Counted from the stretch's first letter, positions 7,446 through 17,519 are shown. The stretch: DNA of 64,000 bases from Streptomyces piniterrae (GCF_005048155.1 NZ_SUMB01000004.1:372001-436000), one strand, 5' to 3'. The notes: generated by a model not told the origin, from the letters alone. A program made the numbers and translations.

Positions 7446-9296
7446 ATGGCGCAGTTCAGCCGACGGAGATTCCTGAGCGCGGCCACGGTGGGGGTCGCGT
7501 CCGTGGGTGTCGCCCTGGGTGGCAGCCGTACAGCCCTCGCCCAGGCCGAAAACCCAAGGGGACTGACCATCCGTGGGAACGAATTCCTGCTGGACGGCGA
7601 GCCGTTCCGGATACTCGCGGGTGCCTTCCACTACTTCAGGACCCACCCCAAGGACTGGCGCGACCGGTTGCTGCGGATGCGGGCCATGGGCCTGAACACA
7701 GTGGAGACCTATGTCGCCTGGAACTTCCACCAACCGTACGAGGGGAAAGCCGACTTCACCGGATGGCGCGACGTCGCCGCCTTCGTGCGGACCGCGGACG
7801 AGGTCGGACTGAAGGTGATCGTCCGACCGGGACCGTACATCTGCGCGGAATGGGACTTCGGCGGCCTGCCGGCCTGGCTCCTCAAGGACAAGGACGCGCC
7901 GCTGCGCCGCTCCGACCCCGCCTACGAGCGCGCGGTCGACGTCTGGTTCGCCGAACTGCTGCCCCGATTCGTCGATCTACAGGCCACACGCGGCGGGCCC
8001 ATCATCGCCATGCAGGTCGAGAACGAGTACGGCAGCTACGACGACGACCACGCGCATCTGGAACATCTGCGGGACACCATGCGAGCGCAGGGCATGGACA
8101 GCCTGCTCTTCTGCTCGAACGGAGCCAGCCAGGAGATGCTGAAGGCCGGCAGCCTTCCCGACCTCCTCTCCACCGTCAACTTCGCCGGGGACCCCACCGG
8201 ACCCTTCGCCGAACTGCGCAAGTTCCAGCCGGACAAGCCCCTGTTCTGCACGGAGTTCTGGGACGGCTGGTTCGACCACTGGGGAGAACAGCACCACACC
8301 ACCGACCCGGCTCAGACCGCCGCCGACGTGGAGAAGCTCCTCCAGGCTGGAGCGTCGATCAACTTCTATATGGCGGTGGGCGGAACGAACTTCGGCTGGT
8401 CCGCGGGCGCCAATCTGAGCGGCAGCAGCTATCAGCCCACCGTGACCAGTTACCACTACGACTCCCCGATCAGCGAATCCGGCGAACTCACCGAGAAATT
8501 CCACAAGGTGCGCGACGTCCTCGCCAAATACACCACCTTGCCGAACACTCCCCTGCCGGCCACACCACGCCGGATGCCGGCCCAGAGGGTCACCGTCCGC
8601 GAGTCGGTGCCGCTGCTGGACGCCCTCGACGCGCTGAGCACTCCGCTGCGGCGTACCCTCCCCGTCCACATGGAGGCCCTCGGGCAGCCGTACGGACTGA
8701 TCCACTACCGCACCCGGGTGCGCGGGCCGCAGGGAACGAAGAACCTGAAGGTCACGGGGTTGGGCGACCGTGCGCTGGTCTTCGGCGACGGCCAGCGGAT
8801 CGGCACCTTCGACCGCAATCAGCCGGACCACTCCGTCGACTTCACCGTGGCCGACACATCCAGCACCCTCGACCTCCTGGTGGACCCCACCGGGCGGGTC
8901 AACTTCGGCCAGAACTTCAACGACCCCAAGGGAATCAGCGGCAAGGTGCTCCTCGACGACGAGGAACTGCGCGACTGGGAGATCCGCCGACTGCCCCTGG
9001 ACAACCTCTCGGCACTGAAATTCGGCAGCGGAGACACCCCGACCGGCCCCGCGTTCCACCGGACCCGGATCCGTGTCGACACCCCCGCGGACGGCTTCCT
9101 CGCCTTTCCGGGCTGGGACAAGGCCATGGTCTGGCTCAACGGGTTCGCGCTCGGCCGGTACTGGTCCCTCGGGCCGCAGATCACCCTGTACGCGCCAAGC
9201 CATCTGTGGCGGAAGGGGTGGAACGAGCTCGTCGTGCTGGAGATGGAGCGGACGGGGGACCGGATCGAAGTACGGTCTGCGCCCGATCTCGGTTGA
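7446..9296 (+). CDS. Tat-exported GH35 beta-galactosidase
   Basis: This 616-residue glycoside hydrolase removes terminal beta-galactose from oligo- or polysaccharides outside the cell. A twin-arginine signal (SRRRFLSAATVG) with an AQA cleavage region leads the protein. The TIM barrel has the GH35 hallmarks GAFHYFRTHP, the YVAWNFHQP motif and RPGPYICAEWDFGGLPAWLL. The acid/base glutamate lies in QVENEYGSY near residue 191 and the nucleophile in CTEFWDGWFDHWG near 269. C-terminal beta domains follow, ending with a jelly-roll typical of the family. GAGGAGAG precedes the ATG. It is a single gene between terminators and unrelated genes. Confidence 0.95.
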   Translation: MAQFSRRRFLSAATVGVASVGVALGGSRTALAQAENPRGLTIRGNEFLLDGEPFRILAGAFHYFRTHPKDWRDRLLRMRAMGLNTVETYVAWNFHQPYEGKADFTGWRDVAAFVRTADEVGLKVIVRPGPYICAEWDFGGLPAWLLKDKDAPLRRSDPAYERAVDVWFAELLPRFVDLQATRGGPIIAMQVENEYGSYDDDHAHLEHLRDTMRAQGMDSLLFCSNGASQEMLKAGSLPDLLSTVNFAGDPTGPFAELRKFQPDKPLFCTEFWDGWFDHWGEQHHTTDPAQTAADVEKLLQAGASINFYMAVGGTNFGWSAGANLSGSSYQPTVTSYHYDSPISESGELTEKFHKVRDVLAKYTTLPNTPLPATPRRMPAQRVTVRESVPLLDALDALSTPLRRTLPVHMEALGQPYGLIHYRTRVRGPQGTKNLKVTGLGDRALVFGDGQRIGTFDRNQPDHSVDFTVADTSSTLDLLVDPTGRVNFGQNFNDPKGISGKVLLDDEELRDWEIRRLPLDNLSALKFGSGDTPTGPAFHRTRIRVDTPADGFLAFPGWDKAMVWLNGFALGRYWSLGPQITLYAPSHLWRKGWNELVVLEMERTGDRIEVRSAPDLG

Positions 9297-9445
9297 GAGC
9301 TGTCCTACAACTGACCTTCGAGATGGCCACCCGGGTGTTCTGCCGGCGGTCGGCCGTCGGGACGATCGCGGGGTAGCTCTCGTGGCGGATCCTGATCGTG
9401 CGGGTGGCCGACGCGGTGTCGTCGAGGTTCGACGACGGTAGGGGC

Positions 9446-9979
9446 ATGCCGATCACACGTCTCGCTCTGCCACTCGGCGACACCGAGCGTCCCGTCCCGG
9501 TCTGGGCCCTCAGGCTCGCCAAGGCCCTCCCGTTCGTCGTGCTGCCGCACTGCCTGTGGCGATTGCCGTTCGCCGTCGACTTCCCCATGGGCATGCTCGA
9601 CCCGGCGGACCCGGCGGAAGCTCCCTGGTGGACTCCGTTCTACGTCGTCGGGCTCAGTGTGCTCACCGAGGCGCTCGCCCTGCTCACCACCGGCTTGGTG
9701 AGCGGGTGGGGCGAAGTGGTGCCGCGCCGGGTGCCGTTCGTCGGGGGCCGGCGGGTGGCGCCGCTCGCCGCGGTGATCCCGGCGGTCCTGGGCGGCCTGG
9801 CCCTGGTGGCGATGTTCGACCTCTACCCGCTCGCCTGGGTGGGCATCTTGCCCGAGGCGGGGTTCAGCAACGGATGGTGGACGGCCCTGGCCCGGGTGTG
9901 CATCACCCCGGCGATGCTGTGGGGGCCGATCGTACTGGCCCTGGCCTGGGCTTACCACCGGCGGCGCCGACCTGCCTGA
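9446..9979 (+). CDS. Hypothetical multi-pass membrane protein
   Basis: The 177-residue product has about four hydrophobic segments (ALPFVVLPHCLWRL, PFYVVGLSVLTEALALL, APLAAVIPAVLGGLALVAMF, and a C-terminal helix before YHRRRRPA). I do not recognise a family. The ATG at 9446 is preceded by a G-rich site. A GTG at 9398 in the same frame would add 16 residues and cannot be excluded. No obvious partner gene. Confidence 0.7.
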   Translation: MPITRLALPLGDTERPVPVWALRLAKALPFVVLPHCLWRLPFAVDFPMGMLDPADPAEAPWWTPFYVVGLSVLTEALALLTTGLVSGWGEVVPRRVPFVGGRRVAPLAAVIPAVLGGLALVAMFDLYPLAWVGILPEAGFSNGWWTALARVCITPAMLWGPIVLALAWAYHRRRRPA

Positions 9980-10112
9980 CCCGGTCCCCCGGCACGCCGT
10001 CGGGCCGCGAAGGCCAGTAAAGGCGCAGCCCAGCGGCCCTCTCGCCGGCCCTTGCGGCAGCTGCCGTGTCACACCTTGCCAGCTCAGGCGCAAAGCAGGA
10101 TAAATGTGAACC

Positions 10113-12956
10113 ATGAGCGGAATTTCAGGCCGTCTCCGGCGTTGGCTGAGCCGCGCGCCCGGCCGTTCCGCTACTCCGGACGTGCCCCCGGCCGGGAGCG
10201 CCACCGGCGACCAGCAGGGCGAACGTTCTGTAGGGACCGGACGTCCGCAGCAGACACGGACCCCCTTGCCCGCACGCAGCGTCGCCCACGAAGTCTTCCT
10301 CCTCCAGCTGCTGCTCGTGGTGCTGCTCGTCGCGGCGGCGGTGGTGGCCATCGTCGTCCAGGCCCGGCGGGACACCATGACCGACGCCCGGCACCGGACG
10401 CTCGCCGCCGCCGAGTCCTTCGCCCATTCCTCGGGGCTCCAGGAGGCGCTGAACAGCGACAATCCCACCGCGAAGCTCCAGCCGCTCGCGGAGGAGGCCC
10501 GGAAGGCCTCCGGCGTCGACGCCCTCATCGTGTACAAACTCGACGGGATCACCCTCACCCACAGCGACCCCCGGCAGATCGGCAAGCACGTCATCGGCCC
10601 GTATGCCGACGCCGCCCGGGGCAAGCCCTTCACCAGGACCTTCGAGGGCGCACTGGGCCTCTCCGTGATCTCTGCGGCCCCCGTCAAGGACTCCTCGGGC
10701 AAGGTCGTCGCCATCGTCTCCGCACCGGTCACGGTGGAGAAGGTGCAGAAGTCGGTCAACCAGCAACTGCCCATCTTCCTGGGCACCGCGGTCGGCGCGC
10801 TGGCACTGGCCGGCGGCGGCGCGGGGCTGGTGAGCCGTCGGCTGCGCCGGCAGACCCACGGTCTGGGACCGGCCGAGATGACCCGGATGTACGAGCATCA
10901 CGATGCGGTCCTGCACGCCGTGCGGGAGGGTGTCCTGATCGTCGGCCGCGACGGACGGCTGCTCCTGGCCAACGACGAGGCACAGCGGCTCCTGGACCTG
11001 CCGGCGGACGCGGAGGGGCGCCATGTCGGCGACCTGGGGCTGGACCACCGCACCGCCGAACTCCTGGCATCGGACCGGATCGCCACCGACGAGGTGCACC
11101 TGGCCCAGGACCGGCTGCTGGCCCTCAACAAGCGGTCCACCGACCCTCACGGAGCCCACCAGGGAAGCGTGGTGACCCTGCGCGACACCACCGAACTGCG
11201 GTGGCTGTCGGGGCGCGCCGAAGTGGCGCGGGAGCGACTCCGACTCCTCTACGACGCCGGGGCACGGATCGGCTCCACGCTGAACGTCGAGCGCACCGCC
11301 GAGGAACTGGCGCAGGTGGCGGTCCCCCGGTTCGCCGACATCGTCACCGTCGAGCTGCTGGACCCGGTCCTGAGAGGCGAGGAGCCGGCCGTGACGGGTA
11401 CCCAGCCGCGTCGCACGGCCATCGCCGGCCTCGCGGCGGACCATCCGCTCCACCCCGTCGGCGAGCTGATGGGGTTCCTCCCGGGCACCCCGGCGGCGGC
11501 GCATGTGGACCAGGGCCGCTCCGTGGTGGAGACGGACCTGGCCAGCTCTTCCGGCTGGCGGTCGCAGGACCCTGAACGCGCCCGACGCATCCTGGACCAC
11601 GGGGTGCATTCCCTGGCGGTCGTACCGCTGCGCGCCCGGGGAGTGGTGTTGGGACTGGTGGACTTCTGGCGGTCGGGGAGCTCCCCTCCGTTCGACGACG
11701 AGGACCTGTCCTTCGCCGAGGAACTGGCGGGGCGGGCCGCGGTGGGGATCGACAACGCCCGGCGCTACACCCGTGAACGCACGATGGCGATGACGCTGCA
11801 GCGCAGTCTGATGCCCCGCGGCCTGCCCGACCAGGACGCCCTGGAGGTGGCGCACCGCTATCTCCCCGCGCAGGCGGGAGTGGGCGGGGACTGGTTCGAC
11901 GTCATCCCGCTGCCCGGCGCCCGGGTGGCGCTGGTCATCGGCGACGTGGTCGGCCACGGCCTGCACGCGGCGGCCACCATGGGCCGGCTGCGCATCGCCG
12001 TGCACAACTTCTCGGCCCTGGACCTCTCCCCCGACGAACTGCTCCGCCACCTGGATGAACTGGTCACCCACCTCGACGTCCAGGACGAGGACGCCGAGGA
12101 GAGACCGGCGATCACCGGTGCCACCTGTCTGTACGTCGTCTACGACTCCGTCTCCGGGCAGGTCACCGCGGCCACCGCCGGCCATCTGCCGCCGGCCGTG
12201 GCCCACCCCGACGGGAGGGTGGAGTTCCTGCACCCGCCGGTCTCTCCGCCGCTGGGGCTGGGCACCGGCCTGCCCTTCGAGACCGTCGAGCTGTCGCTGC
12301 CGGAGGGCTCCCGGCTGGTGCTCTATACCGACGGGCTGGTGGAGAGCCGCAGCCGCGACCTGGACACGGGACTGGACGCACTGCATGCGGCCCTCGCCGG
12401 ACCCGACCGTACGCCGGAGGAGACCTGCACCACCGTCATGCGATCGCTGCTGCCCGCCAGGTCCGCCGACGACGTCGCGCTGCTGGTGGCCAGGACCCGA
12501 CGGCTGGACCCGGCACATGTCGCCGAGTGGGATGTGCCCCGCGACCCGGCGGCGGTGGGCCCGGTCCGCAACGGCTGCGTGCGGCAGTTGGCGGAGTGGG
12601 GTCTGGAGCACATCGCCTTCGGCACCGAGCTCATCCTCAGCGAACTCGTCACCAACGCCATTCGCTACGGTGCCGAGCCCATCCATGTGCGGCTTCTGCA
12701 CACCCGCACCCTGATCTGTGAGGTCTCCGACGGCAGCAGCACCTCCCCGCACATCCGCCAGGCGAAGGACACCGATGAAGAAGGCCGCGGCCTCTTCCTC
12801 GTCGCGCAGTTCGCCGAACACTGGGGCACCCGCTACTCCCCCAGGGGCAAGACGATCTGGGCCGCTCAAGCGGTCGGCACCGACACCGCCCCGGCCTCGG
12901 AAGAGGAGTCCGAAGAGGACCTCCTCGGCCATTGGGAGGACGGCGGGGAGTGGTGA
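10113..12956 (+). CDS. Membrane sensor PAS-GAF-SpoIIE phosphatase with HATPase domain
   Basis: This 947-residue regulator combines sensing with anti-sigma control. A transmembrane helix (about 60-84) and a second one (about 222-244) flank an extracytoplasmic Cache-like sensor. A PAS-like domain (about 260-365) and a GAF domain (about 385-545) follow. The PP2C/SpoIIE phosphatase core shows GGDWFDVI near 592 and IGDVVGHG near 610. The C-terminal histidine-kinase-like ATPase domain carries ELVTNAIRYG and GRGLFLVAQ. In Streptomyces such proteins dephosphorylate anti-anti-sigma factors and the ATPase part can act as an anti-sigma kinase. No sigma factor or antagonist gene adjoins it, so its partners are elsewhere. 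Confidence 0.93.
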   Translation: MSGISGRLRRWLSRAPGRSATPDVPPAGSATGDQQGERSVGTGRPQQTRTPLPARSVAHEVFLLQLLLVVLLVAAAVVAIVVQARRDTMTDARHRTLAAAESFAHSSGLQEALNSDNPTAKLQPLAEEARKASGVDALIVYKLDGITLTHSDPRQIGKHVIGPYADAARGKPFTRTFEGALGLSVISAAPVKDSSGKVVAIVSAPVTVEKVQKSVNQQLPIFLGTAVGALALAGGGAGLVSRRLRRQTHGLGPAEMTRMYEHHDAVLHAVREGVLIVGRDGRLLLANDEAQRLLDLPADAEGRHVGDLGLDHRTAELLASDRIATDEVHLAQDRLLALNKRSTDPHGAHQGSVVTLRDTTELRWLSGRAEVARERLRLLYDAGARIGSTLNVERTAEELAQVAVPRFADIVTVELLDPVLRGEEPAVTGTQPRRTAIAGLAADHPLHPVGELMGFLPGTPAAAHVDQGRSVVETDLASSSGWRSQDPERARRILDHGVHSLAVVPLRARGVVLGLVDFWRSGSSPPFDDEDLSFAEELAGRAAVGIDNARRYTRERTMAMTLQRSLMPRGLPDQDALEVAHRYLPAQAGVGGDWFDVIPLPGARVALVIGDVVGHGLHAAATMGRLRIAVHNFSALDLSPDELLRHLDELVTHLDVQDEDAEERPAITGATCLYVVYDSVSGQVTAATAGHLPPAVAHPDGRVEFLHPPVSPPLGLGTGLPFETVELSLPEGSRLVLYTDGLVESRSRDLDTGLDALHAALAGPDRTPEETCTTVMRSLLPARSADDVALLVARTRRLDPAHVAEWDVPRDPAAVGPVRNGCVRQLAEWGLEHIAFGTELILSELVTNAIRYGAEPIHVRLLHTRTLICEVSDGSSTSPHIRQAKDTDEEGRGLFLVAQFAEHWGTRYSPRGKTIWAAQAVGTDTAPASEEESEEDLLGHWEDGGEW

Positions 12957-13033
12957 AGCCGCGGCACGGCGCCCGCGCCTACGCTGGTTCGGACCTTGCC
13001 GCAGAGAGAAGCGTCGGGCAGCGTGGAGGCGTC

Positions 13034-14179
13034 GTGACCACACATCATCGGGTCGTCCGCGCAGCCGCCTCCCTCTGCTGTTTCAGCCTTGCGGTGCTCG
13101 GTCTCGGTGCCTGCCAGGACGAGAGAAACAACCGGCCGGTCGAGCCCTCCCGTGCCGAGTCCGCCGAGGAGGCGGGCGGCACGGCGGCGCTGATCAAGGC
13201 GGCGAAGAAGGAGGGCAGGCTCAACGCGATCGCGCTGCCGCGCCAATGGGCCGGCTACGGCAGGCTGATCGACGGCTTCGAGAAGAAATACGGCATCAAG
13301 GTCGTCGTCGACAATCCATCCGGCCACAGCCAGCAGGAGATCGATGCCCTGAAGGGCCACCGCGGCCAGGCGCGCGCCCCCGACGTGCTGGATCTCGGGG
13401 ATTCCTTCGCCCAGTCGGCCGCCCGGCAGAACCTGCTGGCCCCGTACCGGGTCGCGCAGTTCGACCAGATCCCACCGGAGCAGAAGGACTCCGAGGCCCG
13501 CTGGTACAACAACTACGGCGGCTATGTCTCCATCGGCTGCGACGACACCCGCGTCCGTACCTGTCCCGCGTCCTTCGCGGATCTGCTCCAGCCGGAGTAC
13601 AAGGGCCTGGTCGCGATGCACGGCGAACCCACGATCGCGGGATCGGCCTTCGCCGCCGTGTACGCGGCGGCGCTCGCCAACGGGGGGTCGTTCGACGACA
13701 TCCAGCCGGGCATCGACTTCTTCGCCCGGCTCGACAAGGTCGGCAACTACAACCGGGCCGACCCCACCCCGGCCGCGATCGCCGAGGGCAGGACACCGAT
13801 CAGCATCGAATGGGACTACCTCAACCTGGAGCACCTCGACCAACTTCGCGGGACGAGCGTGAAGTGGAAAGTCTCCATTCCCTTCGACGGCAGCTTCTCG
13901 CAGTACTACGCGCAGGCGATCAACAAGGACGCCCCCCACCCGGCCGCGGCGCGGCTGTGGGAGGAGTACCTCTTCAGTCCGGAAGGCCAGAACCTGCGCC
14001 TCGTGGACTACGCCCGCCCGGTGCTGATGGCCGCCATGGCGGAGAACGGCACCCTCGACAAGACCCTGGCCGCACGGCTGCCGACCGTCGAGGGCACACC
14101 GCAGTTCCCGACCGAGGCCCAGCTCACCAAGGCGCTGCGCACCGTACGTGAGAACTGGCCCAAGGCCGTCGGCAGCTGA
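13034..14179 (+). CDS. Extracellular solute-binding lipoprotein (ABC transporter type)
   Basis: This 381-residue binding protein starts at a GTG with GGAGG 4 nt upstream. It has a lipoprotein signal with lipobox LGAC near residue 27. The mature part is a family 1 (iron/putrescine-like) periplasmic-type fold: LINAIALPRQWAGYG-like opening, APDVLDLGDSFAQSAARQNLL, and the terminal LFSPEGQNLRLVDYARP region. No permease or ATPase is adjacent, so it is an orphan subunit or works as a sensor. It lies 77 bp after the SpoIIE protein on the same strand and may be co-transcribed. Substrate unknown; polyamine, ferric ion or sugar phosphate are all possible. Confidence 0.88.
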   Translation: MTTHHRVVRAAASLCCFSLAVLGLGACQDERNNRPVEPSRAESAEEAGGTAALIKAAKKEGRLNAIALPRQWAGYGRLIDGFEKKYGIKVVVDNPSGHSQQEIDALKGHRGQARAPDVLDLGDSFAQSAARQNLLAPYRVAQFDQIPPEQKDSEARWYNNYGGYVSIGCDDTRVRTCPASFADLLQPEYKGLVAMHGEPTIAGSAFAAVYAAALANGGSFDDIQPGIDFFARLDKVGNYNRADPTPAAIAEGRTPISIEWDYLNLEHLDQLRGTSVKWKVSIPFDGSFSQYYAQAINKDAPHPAAARLWEEYLFSPEGQNLRLVDYARPVLMAAMAENGTLDKTLAARLPTVEGTPQFPTEAQLTKALRTVRENWPKAVGS

Positions 14180-14210
14180 CCCGTCATCGCCCGCCGTCGA
14201 AACCGAACCT

Positions 14211-15515
14211 CTATCGACGCTGGTCCGGACAGGGCGGGAGACGGAGTTCGGCGACGGCTCCGCCGTCCGGGGCGTTGGAGAAGCGGAGGGTGGCCCCGAG
14301 AACATGGGCCTGGCCGGCGGCGATGGTCAGGCCCAGGCCGTGGCCGGTCCTCTTGCCGACATCCGACCCGCCCGACTGGCTCCGGAAGCGCTGGGGGCCC
14401 TGGTCGAGGAGGTAGGCGGGGTAGCCGTCGCCGTGGTCCCGCACGGTGATGACAGGCGCGTCGACGGTGACCACGACAGGCGACCGACCGTGTTTGTGGG
14501 CGTTGGCGACGAGGTTTCCCAGGACGCGTTCGAGCCTGCGCCGGTCGGTTTCCACCCGGGCGTCCCGTGCGACGCAGACCTCCGTGGTCGTACCGGTAGC
14601 CCCTACCGCGCGTTCGGCCAGTGGGCCCAGTTGGTGGTTGTCGAGGTCGGCGCTCTCGACCTGGGCGTCGAGCCGGGAGATCTCCAGCAGGTCCTCGGTC
14701 AGCCCGAGCAGGGTCCGCACGCGGTCGCGCACCATGTCGGTCGGGCGGCCGGGCGAGAGCAGCTCGGCTGCGGCGTGGAGGCCGGCGAGCGGCGTGCGCA
14801 GCTCGTGGGAGACGTCGGCGGTGAACCGCTGTTCGCTGTTCAGCCTGGTCTGGAGGCTGGCGGCCATCGCGTCGAGCGCGGTCGCCACGGCCGCGGGCTC
14901 GTCCTGGGGACGGTCGGGGCGCTGGGCGCGGGGGTCGTTCACTCGGGCGTCGAGGTCGCCGGTGCTGATGCGCCGGGCGACACGGGCGGTGTGGTGCAGC
15001 CGGCGGGTGATGCGGGAGACGGAGATCAGTCCGGCCGCCAGGGTGAGGCCGATCGCGGCGGCGGAGGAGCCGATGATGGCCCCGTCCAGACCGCGAAGGG
15101 AGGCCGCCTGTTCGCTGTAGTCCAGCCGTACCGCCAGCACCTTGCCCCCTGCGACGGGGGTGGCAGCCCACATCGTGGGGCTGCCCCGGTACGTGGCGAG
15201 TTGGGTCCCGCGCTCGTGTCCCCGCACGGTCATCTCGTGAAGCGGAGCGGGCAGGTCCGGCGGGTTCACCGCGACGTTGGGGGCGAGCGGTTCCCCGGCG
15301 ACGTACGCGGACATGCTGCGGTCCAGTTCCGCCAGCGCCGTGCCGCGCGCACGGTCCTGCGTCTGGCGATCGACCATCACATGCACCAGGATGCCCAGCA
15401 CCGTGGCGAGCAGACAGCACATGACGGTGATGAAGACGGTGGTCTTCCAGTAGAGCGTCGCCGTCCAGGCGGGCAGCCACCGCGGCGGACGCGGCCGGGA
15501 ATCGTGCACGGTCAC
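14211..15515 (-). CDS. Sensor histidine kinase (HAMP, HisKA)
   Basis: The 434-residue kinase has two transmembrane helices (LYWKTTVFITVMCCLLATVLG near 15-45; SAAAIGLTLAAGLIS near 170) around an extracytoplasmic sensor. HAMP and an H-box with phospho-His (FTADVSHELRTPLAG) follow. The ATP-binding boxes are NLVANAHKHG, DHGDGYP and GHGLGLTI. Its GTG start overlaps the stop of the upstream lipoprotein gene by 4 bp (GTGA), so the two are translationally coupled. No response regulator lies next to it, unlike most kinases. The lipoprotein may tune its signal input. Confidence 0.92.
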   Translation of the reverse strand: MTVHDSRPRPPRWLPAWTATLYWKTTVFITVMCCLLATVLGILVHVMVDRQTQDRARGTALAELDRSMSAYVAGEPLAPNVAVNPPDLPAPLHEMTVRGHERGTQLATYRGSPTMWAATPVAGGKVLAVRLDYSEQAASLRGLDGAIIGSSAAAIGLTLAAGLISVSRITRRLHHTARVARRISTGDLDARVNDPRAQRPDRPQDEPAAVATALDAMAASLQTRLNSEQRFTADVSHELRTPLAGLHAAAELLSPGRPTDMVRDRVRTLLGLTEDLLEISRLDAQVESADLDNHQLGPLAERAVGATGTTTEVCVARDARVETDRRRLERVLGNLVANAHKHGRSPVVVTVDAPVITVRDHGDGYPAYLLDQGPQRFRSQSGGSDVGKRTGHGLGLTIAAGQAHVLGATLRFSNAPDGGAVAELRLPPCPDQRR

Positions 15516-16231
15516 CGGCCCGAAGGGGTCGCCGAGGCCGGGGTCCGCCGGCCGTAGCCCACGTCCTGGATCGTCATGACCTGGTGCCGCGCATCCCACG
15601 CGTAGACCGTACGGCTCTCGTAGTCGGGCGCGTCCCCGGGCTCATGGATGACCAGCTTGTGGTCGGCTACCTCCACCGACTGCGGGTAACTGGTGGAGTC
15701 CAGGATGGAGTTCACCACCCCGTTCTTGACCGTGTAGGCATAGATGATCAGGAGGTGGCCTCCGCTCTCAACGCCGACGATCAGCTCGTCCTTCCCGTCG
15801 CCGGTCAGATCGTGGTACTCGGGGGCCCGCACGGGACACGAGCGCGAGCCCGGCTTGCCGGCGCAGGCGCGGATCCTGCGTTCCTCGTCCTTCTCGAAGA
15901 CGGGCACGCCGCGGCGGATGTCCGCGTCGACCTGCGCCAGGAGGACGGAGCCCGCGGACAGCTTCCGGATGTCCCCGGAGGGCACCCGCGGCAGCGCGGT
16001 CAGTGGCTTCGGCGTCTCCTCCCCGCCCGTGGCCGGCGGGGTGGGGGGCGCGGGCTTGCTGTCGGGCCACAGTTCCGCCGGACCGGTGACGGCAGCGGCA
16101 TGCCCCGCGCTCTTGGGCGCACCGGCCTCGGCACACCCGCCCAGCAGCGCCGCAGTACCCGCCACCACGACCGCCAGCGCCACCGCTCGTACGGCGACAG
16201 GGGCCGAGCGCAGGCCGCGGACCACGGGCAC
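15512..16231 (-). CDS. Lipoprotein with FG-GAP-like repeat, coupled to histidine kinase
   Basis: The GTG at 16231 has GGAG 8 nt upstream and places a lipoprotein signal at the N-terminus (lipobox LGGC near residue 34). The 239-residue product has a Pro-rich linker. A C-terminal region contains a calcium-binding-like motif DLTGDGKDELIVGV and ends with a YAWDARHQVMTIQD repeat. These features suggest a surface beta-propeller fragment. It overlaps the kinase start and probably acts as an accessory sensor for it. No defined family beyond that. Confidence 0.8.
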   Translation of the reverse strand: MPVVRGLRSAPVAVRAVALAVVVAGTAALLGGCAEAGAPKSAGHAAAVTGPAELWPDSKPAPPTPPATGGEETPKPLTALPRVPSGDIRKLSAGSVLLAQVDADIRRGVPVFEKDEERRIRACAGKPGSRSCPVRAPEYHDLTGDGKDELIVGVESGGHLLIIYAYTVKNGVVNSILDSTSYPQSVEVADHKLVIHEPGDAPDYESRTVYAWDARHQVMTIQDVGYGRRTPASATPSGR

Positions 16232-16463
16232 GGCGCTAACTCCGGAAGGCCCGGAAGGCCCGGCTGCTGAGACGTACGAGGCCAAACATTCTCTCCGAGT
16301 CACTCTGCGGCGGTCCGACAGGTCTGCCGACGGTAACCCATCCCTTGCACAACCTGTCGCCGAACCAGCGCGGCTCCCCTCACCCGCTCGATACCCGGCG
16401 CCTGAAAGCACCATGCCGGCCCTCTCCTGCGTGTGCATCGGCTGTCTATGAGTCCGCATGGGT

Positions 16464-17519
16464 TCAGTCGTCGGGCCATTCCCACGACATACCGTGTACG
16501 CCCGCCGGGCATCTGACCGGCAGCATGTGCGCCGTGTGCAGTGCGTCGAGCGCTATTCGACTGGTGCAGCGCTTTTCCGCGCCGATGTGCTCGCGGTAAT
16601 AGCGATGGCAGGTCAGGGGCAGAGCCGCCGCGTGGAAATAGACATGCAGCAGGTATTCGCGCAGGTTCACCCGCATTCGGCGCTCGTGGTGCGTGGATAT
16701 CCGCTGGCATCGGCCGAGCAGGATGTCGTAGTCGATCAACGCGGTCTCATTCCTGGCCAGCTCCCGGCCGAACAGGATCTCCACCACGACGGTGCGCAGC
16801 TCCGGGTGAAAGCGCACGGTGCCGGGAATTCCGCAGCGGACGACCACGTCGACCGACTCCGCGGCGGCGTCGTCGATACAGTGCACCGCGGTCACCCGTC
16901 TCGCGCCGTCGCGCGTGGCGCGCACCACCTGGTTCACGGAGTATTCGCGTATGCACCGGCGCTCGTCCAGGCGCAAGGTCTCCTTGATGACCACCGGACT
17001 GACGTCCTCGTTGAACTGCGCGAACGCCTCGCCCAGCGCCCGCTCTTCCACCGAGTTCTCACCGAAGACGCGCTGTGAGGCGGTCAGGTCCTGCGGCTCC
17101 GCCATGACCCGGCCGCGTGGGCGGTGCGGTCCGAGTAACGAGCGCAGGGCGCCTTCGGGTAGTTCGAGAATGGTCTCCAGCGCGTCCACGGCACGCAGCG
17201 ACTGGAGGCGTTCCGGCTGGCTGCGGCCACGCTGCCAGTAGCTGAGGGTGGCCAGGCTGATGCTGATGCCCAGGGCCTCAAGCCGGTCCCGCACCCGCTC
17301 CAGGCCGAGGCCGCGCTGCCGCAGCGCCTCACGGAAGGCCTCCGCGAACGGGGACTCGGCCGTGGCGGGCGTGGCTCGGAAGGAGCGGAAGGAGTTGCCG
17401 TCGGAGTCGGCGGCCGGTTCGGGGCCGGCGGACGGTTCCGAACCGGCTGGTGCGGCGGTGCCGGCCTCGGTGGTGGCGGTGGAATTGGTATGGGCTCGGT
17501 CGTGGGGCGTCTCGGCCAT
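16464..17519 (-). CDS. XRE-family transcriptional regulator
   Basis: The 351-residue protein starts at ATG 17519 with GGAG 8 nt upstream. After a low-complexity N-terminus (about 50 residues, Thr/Ala/Pro) comes a Cro/CI-type helix-turn-helix (LRQRGLGLERVRDRLEALGISISLATLSYWQRGRSQPE cannot be shown whole, but GISISLATLSYWQRGRSQ is the core). A C-terminal domain of about 230 residues follows; it may bind a ligand but has no recognised fold. Similar proteins are common in Streptomyces, often as development or secondary-metabolism regulators. Targets unknown. Confidence 0.82.
   Translation of the reverse strand: MAETPHDRAHTNSTATTEAGTAAPAGSEPSAGPEPAADSDGNSFRSFRATPATAESPFAEAFREALRQRGLGLERVRDRLEALGISISLATLSYWQRGRSQPERLQSLRAVDALETILELPEGALRSLLGPHRPRGRVMAEPQDLTASQRVFGENSVEERALGEAFAQFNEDVSPVVIKETLRLDERRCIREYSVNQVVRATRDGARRVTAVHCIDDAAAESVDVVVRCGIPGTVRFHPELRTVVVEILFGRELARNETALIDYDILLGRCQRISTHHERRMRVNLREYLLHVYFHAAALPLTCHRYYREHIGAEKRCTSRIALDALHTAHMLPVRCPAGVHGMSWEWPDD

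Noticed and set aside
10125..13043. Open frame of about 970 codons antisense to the SpoIIE-type protein
   Set aside because: Rich in Arg/Gly/His with no domains. The sense strand has five recognisable domains.
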